From Sphingomonas sp. dw_22 (GTDB lineage Bacteria; Pseudomonadota; Alphaproteobacteria; Sphingomonadales; Sphingomonadaceae): a stretch of 64,000 bases of DNA. The notes under the pieces are model-generated. The model was not told where the DNA came from, did not search any database, and was given only the letters and a program-made list of their open reading frames with translations. A program made the position numbers and the translations under genes. The stretch covers positions 1-64,000 of the forward strand of contig NZ_JAAVVE010000013.1 of NCBI RefSeq assembly GCF_018449795.1. Reading direction: 5' to 3'. Below are positions 18,520 to 26,796 of this stretch, piece after piece (the first letter of the stretch is position 1; the number at the start of each line of letters is the position of its first letter).

Positions 18520-19422
18520 GAGCTACGTCACCTTCGCTATTTCATCGGTGTTGCTGAAGAATTGCACTTCGCACGCGCAGCGGCACGGCTTGGAATTTCC
18601 CAGCCGCCGCTCAGCCAGCAGATCGGCCAGCTGGAGGCCGAGCTGGGCGTGCGATTGTTCGAGCGCACCAGCCGCAGCGTGAGGCTCACCACCGCTGGCA
18701 CCGCTTTCCTGCCCGCGGCGCGCGCGACGCTCGATCAGGCCGAGCGGGCGATCAACGTCGCGCGCCGCGCCGCCCGCGGCGAACTGGGCGAGCTCAATCT
18801 GGGCTTCAACGCATCGGCGCCGTTCGTGCCGTTGATCGCGCGCTCGATCTTCGCCTTCCGCCAGGCCTGGCCCGACGTGAAGCTCAACCTGACCGAAGTG
18901 GCGGGGCGCGCCCAGCCGACCGCGCTGGTCGATCATGCGTTGGACGCCTGCTTCGTGCGGAGCATCCGCCGGCCCGAGATCTGCGACAATATCCAGGTGA
19001 CGCCGATCCTGAGCGAGCGGCTGTTCGTGGCGATGCGTCCGGATCACCGCCTTGCCGGGATCGAGGAACTGCACCTGCGCGATCTCGCGGGCGAGCCGAT
19101 GCTCTTCTATGCGCGCGAGAACGGCGCGACCTTCACCGACGAGCTGATGGGGCTGCTGCGCGCGATCGGCATCGAGCCCGTGGTGGCGCATACCGTGCGC
19201 GAGGTCTCGACGCTGTTCGGGCTTGCCGCGGCGGGGGTGGGGGTGACCGTGCTCGCCGAATCGATGTGTGCGCTGCAATCGGCGAAGCTGGTCTATCGGC
19301 CGCTCGCCGATCCCGAATCGACCACGGCGATGTGGCTCATCCATCTGCGCGACGGCGCGAGCCTGCCGTGCCGCAATTTCCTGGAGATCATCGCGAAGGA
19401 ATCGGCGGCGGCGGAAGGCTGA
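18517..19422 (+). CDS. LysR-family regulator divergent from the RND efflux operon
   Basis: The 301-residue protein has an N-terminal winged HTH (residues 1-60: MELRHLRYFIGVAEELHFARAA, then LGISQPPLSQQIGQLEAELG) and a periplasmic-binding-protein-like effector domain. It is the usual divergently encoded regulator of such pumps, probably activating or repressing the efflux operon at 12605-18330 and itself. The effector is unknown. The start at 18517 is the only one giving an intact HTH. Confidence 0.92.
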   Translation: MELRHLRYFIGVAEELHFARAAARLGISQPPLSQQIGQLEAELGVRLFERTSRSVRLTTAGTAFLPAARATLDQAERAINVARRAARGELGELNLGFNASAPFVPLIARSIFAFRQAWPDVKLNLTEVAGRAQPTALVDHALDACFVRSIRRPEICDNIQVTPILSERLFVAMRPDHRLAGIEELHLRDLAGEPMLFYARENGATFTDELMGLLRAIGIEPVVAHTVREVSTLFGLAAAGVGVTVLAESMCALQSAKLVYRPLADPESTTAMWLIHLRDGASLPCRNFLEIIAKESAAAEG

Positions 19423-19446
19423 GGCGGTGTATCGCCCCCTCCGTCA

Positions 19447-19469
19447 CCCGGCACTTCGGCCGGGGTGAC
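19447..19469. repeat. Solo copy of the 23-bp REP-like unit
   Basis: This 23-bp stretch is identical to the right arm of the repeat at 12471-12578 (core CACTTCGGCCGGGGTGAC). With the preceding GTCACC it forms a shorter palindrome. It lies in the 78-bp gap between the convergent lysR and Hsp70-like genes. Confidence 0.75.
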
Positions 19470-19500
19470 GATGGGATTGGCGGTGATTAAATGCCGACGA

Positions 19501-20802
19501 TCACGCCGCCCATTCGGCGACGTTCGCCTCGCCGCCGATCAGCGCGAGGCCGTGGGCGATCGACGTCAGCTCGCCGCCGGTGGCGAGCCGGTCCTCGCCG
19601 AAGCGCCGGGCGAACATCGCGCGGATCGCGGGGATCAGCGACGATCCGCCGGTGAGGAAGACGCGGTCGATCGCGCCAGCCTCCACGCCGGACCTGGCGA
19701 GCGCGGCGTCGATCGTCTGGCCGATCCGCGCCAGATCCTCGGCAATCCAGGTCTCGAACTCGGCGCGGCTGACATCGGCCTCGATCTCCAGCCCCGCGCC
19801 GCTGAAGCGGAATCCGGCATGGTCCTGGCTCGACAAGGCGCGCTTCACCTGGCCCACGGCGTCGTAGAGCGGATAGCCGAGCTCGTTGTCGATCAGCGCG
19901 ATCATCCGGCCGATCGCATCGGGCTCGATCGCGCTGCGTTGCAGGCGGCCGAGCTCGTCGAGCGTTTTCCGGTTGCGCATCAGCGCTAGGCGCGACCAGT
20001 CGGCGAAATCGGCGAAATAGCTGCGCGGGATCTCCAGCACCTTGTCGAACGAGCGATAGAGCCCGCCCTTGCCGAGCATCGGCAGGATCAGCCGGTCGAC
20101 GATGCGATAGTCGAACCGGTCGCCGGCGATGCCGATGCCCGCCGATCCCAGCGGCACGCAGCGCCGCGCGGCGCCGGGCTCCGCCACGCGGACGATCGAG
20201 AAGTCGCTGGTGCCGCCGCCGAAATCGGCGACCAGGATCGTGGCCGGCTCGGTGAGGCGCGAGGCATAGCTATAGGCGGCGCCCAGCGGCTCATAGACAT
20301 AGTGGATCTCGGTGCCGAAGCCCTCGAACATCCTGTTGTAGCGCTGGCGGGCGAGCGCCGCGTCGGCGCGGGCGCCGGCATATTCCACCGGCCTGCCGAC
20401 GACGATCCGCGCCGGCCGGCTGTCGAGCGCGCCGCCGGCATGCGCGGTCAGGCGGGCGAGGAAGATCCGTCCCAGCTCCTCGAACCGGTATCTCTTGTCG
20501 AACACCGTCGCCTGCTCGAACAGGGGGCTGGCCGCGACGCTCTTGAACGACTGGATGAAGCGGCTGTCGTGCGGCCATTCGAGATATTCGGCGATCGCCC
20601 AGGGGCCGGCCTCATGCGCCACGCCGCCGCGCACCGCATCGTCGAGCCAGAAGCACAGCGCCGAGCGGAACACCGCGCCGGTGGCGTGCTCGCCGACAAA
20701 GGGTACCAGCTCGGATGCGCCGGTGCCGTCCGCGCGCGAGACGACGCTGTTGGTCGTGCCGAAGTCGAGGCCCAGGGCAGGGCCGGCCGCAGCGCTGGGC
20801 AT
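19501..20802 (-). CDS. Hsp70-family protein, YegD-like, without a full substrate-binding domain
   Basis: The 433-residue protein is an actin-fold ATPase of the Hsp70 superfamily: phosphate-1 motif GLDFGTTNSVVSRADG near residue 12, the second phosphate motif ILVADFGGGTSDFSIVRV and the adenosine motif VFLTGGSSLIPAIRAMF near the C-terminus. It is much shorter than DnaK (about 640 residues), ending soon after the nucleotide-binding domain, as in YegD. The frame is open to 21096, but the start at 20802 gives MPSAAAGPALGLDFG and has a GGAG ribosome-binding site. The cellular role of this subfamily is poorly known. A 15-bp palindrome shared with two other promoters lies 124 bp upstream. Confidence 0.87.
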   Translation of the reverse strand: MPSAAAGPALGLDFGTTNSVVSRADGTGASELVPFVGEHATGAVFRSALCFWLDDAVRGGVAHEAGPWAIAEYLEWPHDSRFIQSFKSVAASPLFEQATVFDKRYRFEELGRIFLARLTAHAGGALDSRPARIVVGRPVEYAGARADAALARQRYNRMFEGFGTEIHYVYEPLGAAYSYASRLTEPATILVADFGGGTSDFSIVRVAEPGAARRCVPLGSAGIGIAGDRFDYRIVDRLILPMLGKGGLYRSFDKVLEIPRSYFADFADWSRLALMRNRKTLDELGRLQRSAIEPDAIGRMIALIDNELGYPLYDAVGQVKRALSSQDHAGFRFSGAGLEIEADVSRAEFETWIAEDLARIGQTIDAALARSGVEAGAIDRVFLTGGSSLIPAIRAMFARRFGEDRLATGGELTSIAHGLALIGGEANVAEWAA

Positions 20803-20925
20803 GAGAATCTCCGCTGGCTTGGACCCCGCCCGGCGCGGGGGCGCCGCCTGTGGCAGAAGTGGGCGCGATGGGCAAGCGGGCCTCAGCGGCGACCTCCTTG
20901 AAGAGGGGTAGGCAAGGCCTATGGC

Positions 20926-20940
20926 GCAACGCAATGTTGC
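20926..20940. promoter_or_regulatory. 15-bp palindromic motif, copy A (upstream of Hsp70-like gene)
   Basis: GCAACGCAATGTTGC has 5-bp arms GCAAC/GTTGC. It matches the motif at 21975 (13 of 15 positions) and the longer palindrome at 28513. It probably belongs to the regulon of the adjacent LysR protein (20972-21940). Confidence 0.45.
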
Positions 20941-20971
20941 ATTTATGGCAACACCGCGTGTCGGCCCGATT

Positions 20972-21940
20972 TCAGGTGAATTCCGTCTCCCGCCCGGCGG
21001 CGCCCATGGGATCGGCCAGGCTCGACGGGGGCCGCACGTCCCAGGAGAAGGTCGGGCGGAGGCGCTCCACCAGATAGTTGATGAGCGCCCGGACATGCGG
21101 CGGAATGCCGAGCTGGTGCGGGAACACCGCGTAGAATTGCATCGGCGGCGCGTGCCAGCCCGGCAGCACTTCCAGGATGCGTCCGCTGGCGAGATCGTGC
21201 TTGCAGATGAAGGCGGGCAGGGCGGCGATGCCGAGCCCCGACAGCACCGACTGGCGCAGCAGCATCAGATCGTTGCACACGAGCCGCGGCTTGAACTCGA
21301 CCGCGACTTCGCCCGCCTCGCCGCTCAGCCGCCACAGGCCGCGCATGTCGGTCTCGCCCCAGGCGAGCAGGTCGAACCGCGCGAGATCGACATGGCTCTG
21401 CGGCATGCCCTTGCGCTCGACATAGCTGGGCGCGGTGTAGATGCCGTATTCCGCCTCGCCCAGCTTGGTGGCGAGGAAGGAAGAGCCCGCATCGGGCAGC
21501 TCGCCGGCGACGATCGCGACGTCGAACCCGTCGCGCAGCAGCGCCACCTGCTCGCTCGCGACCACGCTCACCAGCCGCACATCGGGATAGGTTTCCAGAT
21601 AGTCGCTCATCAGCGGCCCGAGCACCGACCGGTCCAGCTCGTGCGGCACGACGATCCGCAGCAGCCCCTGCGGATTGGAGTGCCGGTTCTGGATCGCGCG
21701 CTCGCCGTCGCGCAACAGGCCCAGGCAGCGCTGGCAATATTCATAGAACAGCGCGCCCTGCTCGGTCAGCGTCACCTGATGGGTGCTGCGGCGGACGAGC
21801 TGGGTGCCGAGATGCTCCTCCAGCCGAGTCATCCGGCGGCTCACCGTCGATTTCGGCACGCCGAGCGAGCGGCCCGCCTTGGTGAGATTTTCCATCTCCA
21901 CGATCTTGGTGAAGGTCAGCAGGTCGTTGAGTTCGAGCAT
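20972..21940 (-). CDS. LysR-family transcriptional regulator
   Basis: The 322-residue protein has an N-terminal winged HTH (MLELNDLLTFTKIVEMENLTKAGRSLGVPKSTVSRRMTRLEEHLG is the recognisable block, residues 1-45) and a LysR substrate-binding domain that begins with PQGLLRIVVPHELDRSVLGP. It is divergent from the TonB receptor at 22105, with a palindrome 35 bp upstream of its own start. That palindrome recurs in front of the Hsp70-like gene and the lctP-glycerate kinase pair, so this protein is the most economical candidate regulator for the 19.5-28.5 kb block. Effector unknown; a hydroxyacid such as glycerate is a guess from context. Confidence 0.92.
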   Translation of the reverse strand: MLELNDLLTFTKIVEMENLTKAGRSLGVPKSTVSRRMTRLEEHLGTQLVRRSTHQVTLTEQGALFYEYCQRCLGLLRDGERAIQNRHSNPQGLLRIVVPHELDRSVLGPLMSDYLETYPDVRLVSVVASEQVALLRDGFDVAIVAGELPDAGSSFLATKLGEAEYGIYTAPSYVERKGMPQSHVDLARFDLLAWGETDMRGLWRLSGEAGEVAVEFKPRLVCNDLMLLRQSVLSGLGIAALPAFICKHDLASGRILEVLPGWHAPPMQFYAVFPHQLGIPPHVRALINYLVERLRPTFSWDVRPPSSLADPMGAAGRETEFT

Positions 21941-21974
21941 TTACGGGGCTCCCGCGCGCGGCGTCCCATCCATG

Positions 21975-21989
21975 ACAACACAATGTTGC
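21975..21989. promoter_or_regulatory. 15-bp palindromic motif, copy B (lysR/TonB receptor divergent promoter)
   Basis: ACAACACAATGTTGC contains the inverted arms CAACA/TGTTG. It lies 35 bp upstream of lysR and 115 bp upstream of the TonB receptor, a normal place for a LysR-type binding site. Confidence 0.55.
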
Positions 21990-22104
21990 GATTCCGCGAC
22001 GCAGCAGAGTCACGAAAGCAACATCAGCCGCACCCAGTGGAGCCTGCGACCGGCAGACGGGCCAACGCCCGCGCCGGATCGGCAAATTACAAAGGGTGGG
22101 TCCA

Positions 22105-24732
22105 ATGAAGCACAGATACCTGGTTGGCGCGGCGTTCCTTTGCTGCGTCCCTTTCACGGCGTTCGCGCAGGAGACCGTGAACGCGCCTGAATCCGAGGAC
22201 GCGATCGTCGTCACCGGCCAGCGCGCGCAGCAGGAGCGCTCGATCGAGATCAAGCGCGACGCGATCGGCGTGCTCGACGTCGCGGCGTCGGACGAGATCG
22301 GCCAGCTTCCCGATCGCAACGTGGCCGAAGTGGTGGAGCATCTTCCCGGCGTGGGCGTCAGCTACGACCAGGGCGAAGGCCGCTACGTCTCGGTGCGCGG
22401 CGTTCCCTCGGCGCTCAACGGCTATACGCTGGACGGCCTGGAGATCGGCAACCCCGACGGCAACACGCGCGCGCTGCCGCTCGACGTGGTCTCGGGCCAG
22501 CTCCTCAACCGTGTCGAGATCGCCAAGGTGAAGACCGCCGACATGGACGGCCAGGGCATCGGCGGCACGCTCAACCTCGTCACCCAGACCGCGTTCGACT
22601 ATAAGGATGCGTTCAACGTCTCGGTGAACGCCCAGGCGGGCTATCAGGAGCTCAACGAGAAGGTGCCGGTGCGCGGCGATGCCAGCGTGGCGGGCCGGTT
22701 CGGCCCCGACGAGCAGTTCGGCGTGGTGCTGGGCGTCAGCTATTCGAACCGCGATTTCGTGTCCGAGGGCTTCTATCCCGACGATTGGCGTCCGGTGGCG
22801 GGCTTCGCGCGCGGCGGCGCGCCGACCAACATCAAGTACACCGAATATGGGCTCGATCGTAAGCGCATCGGCGCGACCGGCGCGTTCGACTGGCATCCGA
22901 ACGACCACCAGACCTTCTATGTCCGCGGCCTCTATTCGAAGTTCATCGAGAACGAGATCCGCGCGCGCTATCGCCTCGACTTCGCCACCCAGGCGCTGGT
23001 CGGCGACACGGCGGAGGATCCTTCGGTCAACAACACCACCAATTTCCACCTCAATCCGGACGGACTGACCGGCACCGTCGATACCGGCACGGAGCGGCGC
23101 GAGGATCTGCGGCTCGACTACAAGGTCAAGACGGTGCTCACCGGCATCGTCGGCGGATCGACCGAGCTCGACCGGCTCAAGCTCGAATATATGGGCGCGC
23201 GCAGCCACAACGAAGTGCTCGACCGTTTCCCGACCTGGCAGTTCCGCTGCAATCCCGGCACGGTCGACTTCGATTTCTCGCACACGATCTACAGCGCCAC
23301 GCCGCGCACCGAATGCACGCCGAATGATATGCAGTTCCGCTCCTATCTCTTCCATCATGAGAGCGGCACCGAAGGCATCTGGCAGGGCCGCTTCGATGCC
23401 ACCTATGACCTGGGCGGCGAGAGCTTCCTGAAGGCGGGCGTGAAATATCGCACCAGCGACCGCGATTTCGACTCGAGCGAGGATACCTGGGGGCGCGGCG
23501 GCAATGCCGCGACGCGCTTCACCATGGGCCAGTTCGGCCTGGACGGCCCCGCCGTCATCGTCCGCCCGGACAATGACGATCCCGGCCGCGAGTTCGTCAA
23601 CGGCCCGACCTTCAACATCCAGGCGCTGAAGGACTTCACCGCGAAGAACATCGGCGGCGCCTTCTTCGTGAAGGATGATCCGACTTCGATCGCCAACGCG
23701 ACGCTCAACGACTTCAATCTCACGGAAGATGTCGGCGCCGCCTATGTGATGGCGAAGCTGAAGTTCGGCGTGGTCACGGTCACCCCCGGGGTGCGCTTCG
23801 AGCACACCAGGCTGCATATCACCGGCAACCAGTTGCAGGATGGCACGACGATCCTCCCGGCGACGCGCAGCAGCGACTATGACGACTTCCTGCCGTCGCT
23901 GATCTTCCGCGTCGATCCCTCGCCCGACATGGTGCTGCGCCTCGCCTATTCGCGCAGCATCGGCCGGCCGGAATATGCCAACCTGTCGCCGGGCGGCGAG
24001 ATCACGGTCGATGACGGCACCCAGCCGGGGCTGAAGGCGGTCAGCGTCTCGTTCGGCAATCCGGACCTGAAGCCGTTCCGCGCCGACAATTTCGATGCGA
24101 CCGCCGAATGGTATTTCGCCAAGGGCGGCCTGCTGAGCTTCGGGGCCTTCGCCAAGTTCATCAAGAACCCGATCTTCACCCAGTCGTACACGCTGTTCGA
24201 CACGAGCTTCAACGGCCAGCCCTATGAGACCGCGAGCTTCTCGCAGCCGCTGAACGCCGACAAGGGCAAGATCCTGGGCCTTGAGGCGCAGTATCAGCAG
24301 CAGTTCGATTTCCTGCCCGGCCTGCTTTCGGGCTTCGGCATCGCGCTCAACGCGACGCTGACGGAATCGAACCTCGATATTCCGGATGGCCCCAAGGGCA
24401 CCTTCCCGGGCCAGTCGGACTATCTGTACGGCGCCAAGCTCTTCTACCAGAAGGGCCGGGTGGAAGCCTCGATCGCCTATCACAATACCGGCAAGCAGCT
24501 CATCTCGGCCGGCCTGCTCGATTCGGGCGTGCAGGACCAGTACAACAACGACCTGCGCCGCCTGGATGCGAAGGCGAGCTTCAAGCTGCTGCCGGGCACC
24601 CAGCTGTTCTTCGAGGCGCAGAACCTGACCGACGAGCCGACCCGCCAATATCAGTCGGGCAACACCGACTGGATCATCCAGAACGAACGCTATGGCCGCA
24701 CCTTCTATGCGGGCATTTCGGCGAAGTTCTGA
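22105..24732 (+). CDS. TonB-dependent outer-membrane receptor (875 aa)
   Basis: This is an outer-membrane active transporter. Signal peptide at residues 1-22 (cleavage after FTAFA), TonB box-like DAIVVTGQRAQQ, plug domain with NVAEVVEHLPGVGVSYDQGEGRYVSVRG and DMDGQGIGGTLNLVT, and a barrel ending in YAGISAKF. This plug pattern is typical of the TonB receptor subfamily common in sphingomonads and Caulobacter, often linked to sugars and related organics. An in-frame GTG lies 9 bp upstream, but the ATG at 22105 gives the correct signal peptide. Its stop overlaps the start of the next gene (TGATG). The substrate is not evident; neighbours suggest a glycerate- or lactate-related compound. Confidence 0.9.
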   Translation: MKHRYLVGAAFLCCVPFTAFAQETVNAPESEDAIVVTGQRAQQERSIEIKRDAIGVLDVAASDEIGQLPDRNVAEVVEHLPGVGVSYDQGEGRYVSVRGVPSALNGYTLDGLEIGNPDGNTRALPLDVVSGQLLNRVEIAKVKTADMDGQGIGGTLNLVTQTAFDYKDAFNVSVNAQAGYQELNEKVPVRGDASVAGRFGPDEQFGVVLGVSYSNRDFVSEGFYPDDWRPVAGFARGGAPTNIKYTEYGLDRKRIGATGAFDWHPNDHQTFYVRGLYSKFIENEIRARYRLDFATQALVGDTAEDPSVNNTTNFHLNPDGLTGTVDTGTERREDLRLDYKVKTVLTGIVGGSTELDRLKLEYMGARSHNEVLDRFPTWQFRCNPGTVDFDFSHTIYSATPRTECTPNDMQFRSYLFHHESGTEGIWQGRFDATYDLGGESFLKAGVKYRTSDRDFDSSEDTWGRGGNAATRFTMGQFGLDGPAVIVRPDNDDPGREFVNGPTFNIQALKDFTAKNIGGAFFVKDDPTSIANATLNDFNLTEDVGAAYVMAKLKFGVVTVTPGVRFEHTRLHITGNQLQDGTTILPATRSSDYDDFLPSLIFRVDPSPDMVLRLAYSRSIGRPEYANLSPGGEITVDDGTQPGLKAVSVSFGNPDLKPFRADNFDATAEWYFAKGGLLSFGAFAKFIKNPIFTQSYTLFDTSFNGQPYETASFSQPLNADKGKILGLEAQYQQQFDFLPGLLSGFGIALNATLTESNLDIPDGPKGTFPGQSDYLYGAKLFYQKGRVEASIAYHNTGKQLISAGLLDSGVQDQYNNDLRRLDAKASFKLLPGTQLFFEAQNLTDEPTRQYQSGNTDWIIQNERYGRTFYAGISAKF

Positions 24733-25523
24733 TGCGGATCGCCATCCCCCTGTTGCTTGCGGCGCTCGCGCCGCAAGCAGCGCCTCATCGCATCCCGGCG
24801 AGCGAAGCCAATCAGGGCGTCGCGGCCGGGGCGCATTTTGTCTATGCGATCTCGAACCACGAGATCGGCAAGTACGACAAGCACACCGGCAAGCGCGTGC
24901 GGCATTGGGAAGGCGATCCGGCGCACTTCAGGCATATGAACAGTTGCAGCCTGATCGGCCGCGAGCTGGTGTGCGCCGCCTCCAACTATCCCGACGTGCC
25001 GCAGCATTCGCTGGTCGAATATTTCGACGCCGATACGCTGCGCCACAAGCGCACCGTCGCGCTGGGCGACTTCCCCGGATCGCTGACGGTGCTGACGCGG
25101 CATGGCGCAAGCTGGTGGGCGATCTTCGCCAATTACGATGATCGCGGTGGCGTGCCGGGCCGCGATCACCGCGCGACGTTGCTGGTCGAGCTGGACGGCA
25201 AGTTCCGCGAGAAGCGGCGTTTTACTTTCCCCGATGCGGTGCTGGCGCGCTTCGCGCCGAAGAGCTGCTCGGGCGGAAGCTGGAAGGGCGGGCTGCTCTA
25301 CGTGACCGGACATGACCGGCCCGAGCTCTATGCGCTGCGGATTCCGGCGAAGGGCGACGTGCTCGAACTGGTCGCGACCTATGCGATCCCTACCGACGGG
25401 CAGGCGATCGACTGGGATCCGGCGGAACCGGCGACGCTCTGGTCGATCGAGCGCAAGGCGCGCGAGATGGTCGGCACGCCGCTCAGCCTGAACCCTGGAT
25501 CAGGATCGCCCGGAAGTCGTTGA
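24732..25523 (+). CDS. Unrecognised secreted protein coupled to the TonB receptor
   Basis: No family is firmly recognised. The 263-residue protein has a probable signal peptide (MRIAIPLLLAALAPQAA) and a body of short beta-rich repeats with a spacing suggestive of a beta-propeller: FVYAISNHEIGKYDKHTGK, SLVEYFDADTLRHKRTVALG, TLLVELDGKFREKRRFTF, LLYVTGHDRPELYALRI. It contains the Cys residues in MNSCSLIGRELVCAAS and KSCSGGSW. Translational coupling with the receptor (1-bp stop/start overlap) implies they act together, perhaps as a periplasmic binding or processing partner. Its 3' end overlaps the convergent glycerate kinase gene by 41 bp, so the last dozen residues may be incidental. Confidence 0.72.
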   Translation: MRIAIPLLLAALAPQAAPHRIPASEANQGVAAGAHFVYAISNHEIGKYDKHTGKRVRHWEGDPAHFRHMNSCSLIGRELVCAASNYPDVPQHSLVEYFDADTLRHKRTVALGDFPGSLTVLTRHGASWWAIFANYDDRGGVPGRDHRATLLVELDGKFREKRRFTFPDAVLARFAPKSCSGGSWKGGLLYVTGHDRPELYALRIPAKGDVLELVATYAIPTDGQAIDWDPAEPATLWSIERKAREMVGTPLSLNPGSGSPGSR

Positions 25524-26796
25524 CGTTGGTGCGGGTCGGCCCGGTCACCACCAGGTCGCCCAGCGCCGCGAAAAAGGCATAGGTCTCGTTGCTCGCCAGC
25601 GCCGCCGCCGGGTCCAGGCCCAGGGCGGCGGCGCGGGCGAGCGTATCGGGGCCGATGATCGCGCCGGCATTGTCCTCGGTGCCGTCGATGCCGTCGGTGT
25701 CGCAGGCGATCGCGTGGATGCCCGGCGCGCCGGCCAGCCCGATCGCGAGGCCCAGCAGATATTCGAGGTTGCGGCCGCCATGCCCGTGCGGATTGGCGAC
25801 GCGCACGGTGGCTTCGCCGCCCGACAGGATCACGCGCTGCACGCCGTCCGCCGCCAGCCGCCGCGCCAGCCCGGCATGGCCTGCGCCGAGATGCCGCGCC
25901 TCGGCTTGGAGCCGGTCGCCCAGATCGGTGACGCGGTAGCCGAAACTCTCCGCCAGCCGGGCACTTGCCGCCAGCGCGTCGCGCGCGCGGGCGATGATCT
26001 GGATGTCGCTTCCGGCGAGCCCGAGCGTATCGGGCGGCGGCGTCTCGTTGGCGGGATCGTCGAGCGCGCGCCAGACGGCGGTGGGCGCTTCGATCGCGTA
26101 GCGGCGCAATATGTCGCGCGCCTCGGCAAGCGTGGTGGGATCGGCGACGCTCGGGCCGCTGGCGACGAACGAGGGATCGTCGCCGGGCACGTCGGAGATC
26201 ACCAGGGTCCGCACGCTCGCCGGCGCGGCGGCGACGGCCAGCCGGCCGCCCTTTACGCGCGACAGGTGCTTGCGCACGCAATTGATCTCGGAGATCATCG
26301 CGCCCGATCGCAGCAGCATGCCGGTGATCGCCTGCTTGTCGGCCAGCGTCACGCCCGCGACCGGCAGCGCCATCAGTGCCGATCCGCCGCCCGAGGCCAG
26401 CATCAGCAGCCGGTCGCCCGCGCCGAGCTCGCCCGCCATCGCCAGAGCTTCCTCCGCCGCGGTCATGCTCGCGCTGTCGGGCACGGGGTGGCCCGCCTCG
26501 ATATAGCGGAAGGCGCGATCGAGCCGCCCGCCGTCGAAGCCATGGCCGGCGCGGGTGATGACCAGCCCCGATACCGGGCCGTTCAGCCGCTCCTGTGCCA
26601 CCGCTGTCATTTCCGCTGCCGCCTTGCCGATCGCGATCACCAGCGTGCGGCCCGGCGCGGGGAGGGGCGGGAGCGCGGGCATCGTGTGCCGCGCGGAGAT
26701 CGCGGCGATCGCATTCTCGAACAACGCCATCAGCATCTGCCGCGGCGCCGGCGGCGCACTCGTAACCATCGTCCCGCCGGGACCGTCCTGCCTCAT
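25483..26796 (-). CDS. Glycerate 2-kinase (MOFRL-type, TtuD/GckA family)
   Basis: Enzymes of this family phosphorylate D-glycerate to 2-phosphoglycerate, feeding lower glycolysis. The 437 residues contain an N-terminal Rossmann-like domain with VIAIGKAAAEM, ASGGGSALMALP (residues about 120-131), VRKHLSRVKGGRLA and VISDVPGDDPSFVASGPS. The C-terminal MOFRL domain has ILSGGEATVRV, GHGGRNLEYLLGLA and IACDTDGIDGTEDNAGAII. The chosen start at 26796 forms ATGA with the lctP stop; a second in-frame ATG at 26769 is possible. A much longer open frame running to 28452 is antisense-like noise through lctP and was not used. Confidence 0.9.
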   Translation of the reverse strand: MRQDGPGGTMVTSAPPAPRQMLMALFENAIAAISARHTMPALPPLPAPGRTLVIAIGKAAAEMTAVAQERLNGPVSGLVITRAGHGFDGGRLDRAFRYIEAGHPVPDSASMTAAEEALAMAGELGAGDRLLMLASGGGSALMALPVAGVTLADKQAITGMLLRSGAMISEINCVRKHLSRVKGGRLAVAAAPASVRTLVISDVPGDDPSFVASGPSVADPTTLAEARDILRRYAIEAPTAVWRALDDPANETPPPDTLGLAGSDIQIIARARDALAASARLAESFGYRVTDLGDRLQAEARHLGAGHAGLARRLAADGVQRVILSGGEATVRVANPHGHGGRNLEYLLGLAIGLAGAPGIHAIACDTDGIDGTEDNAGAIIGPDTLARAAALGLDPAAALASNETYAFFAALGDLVVTGPTRTNVNDFRAILIQGSG

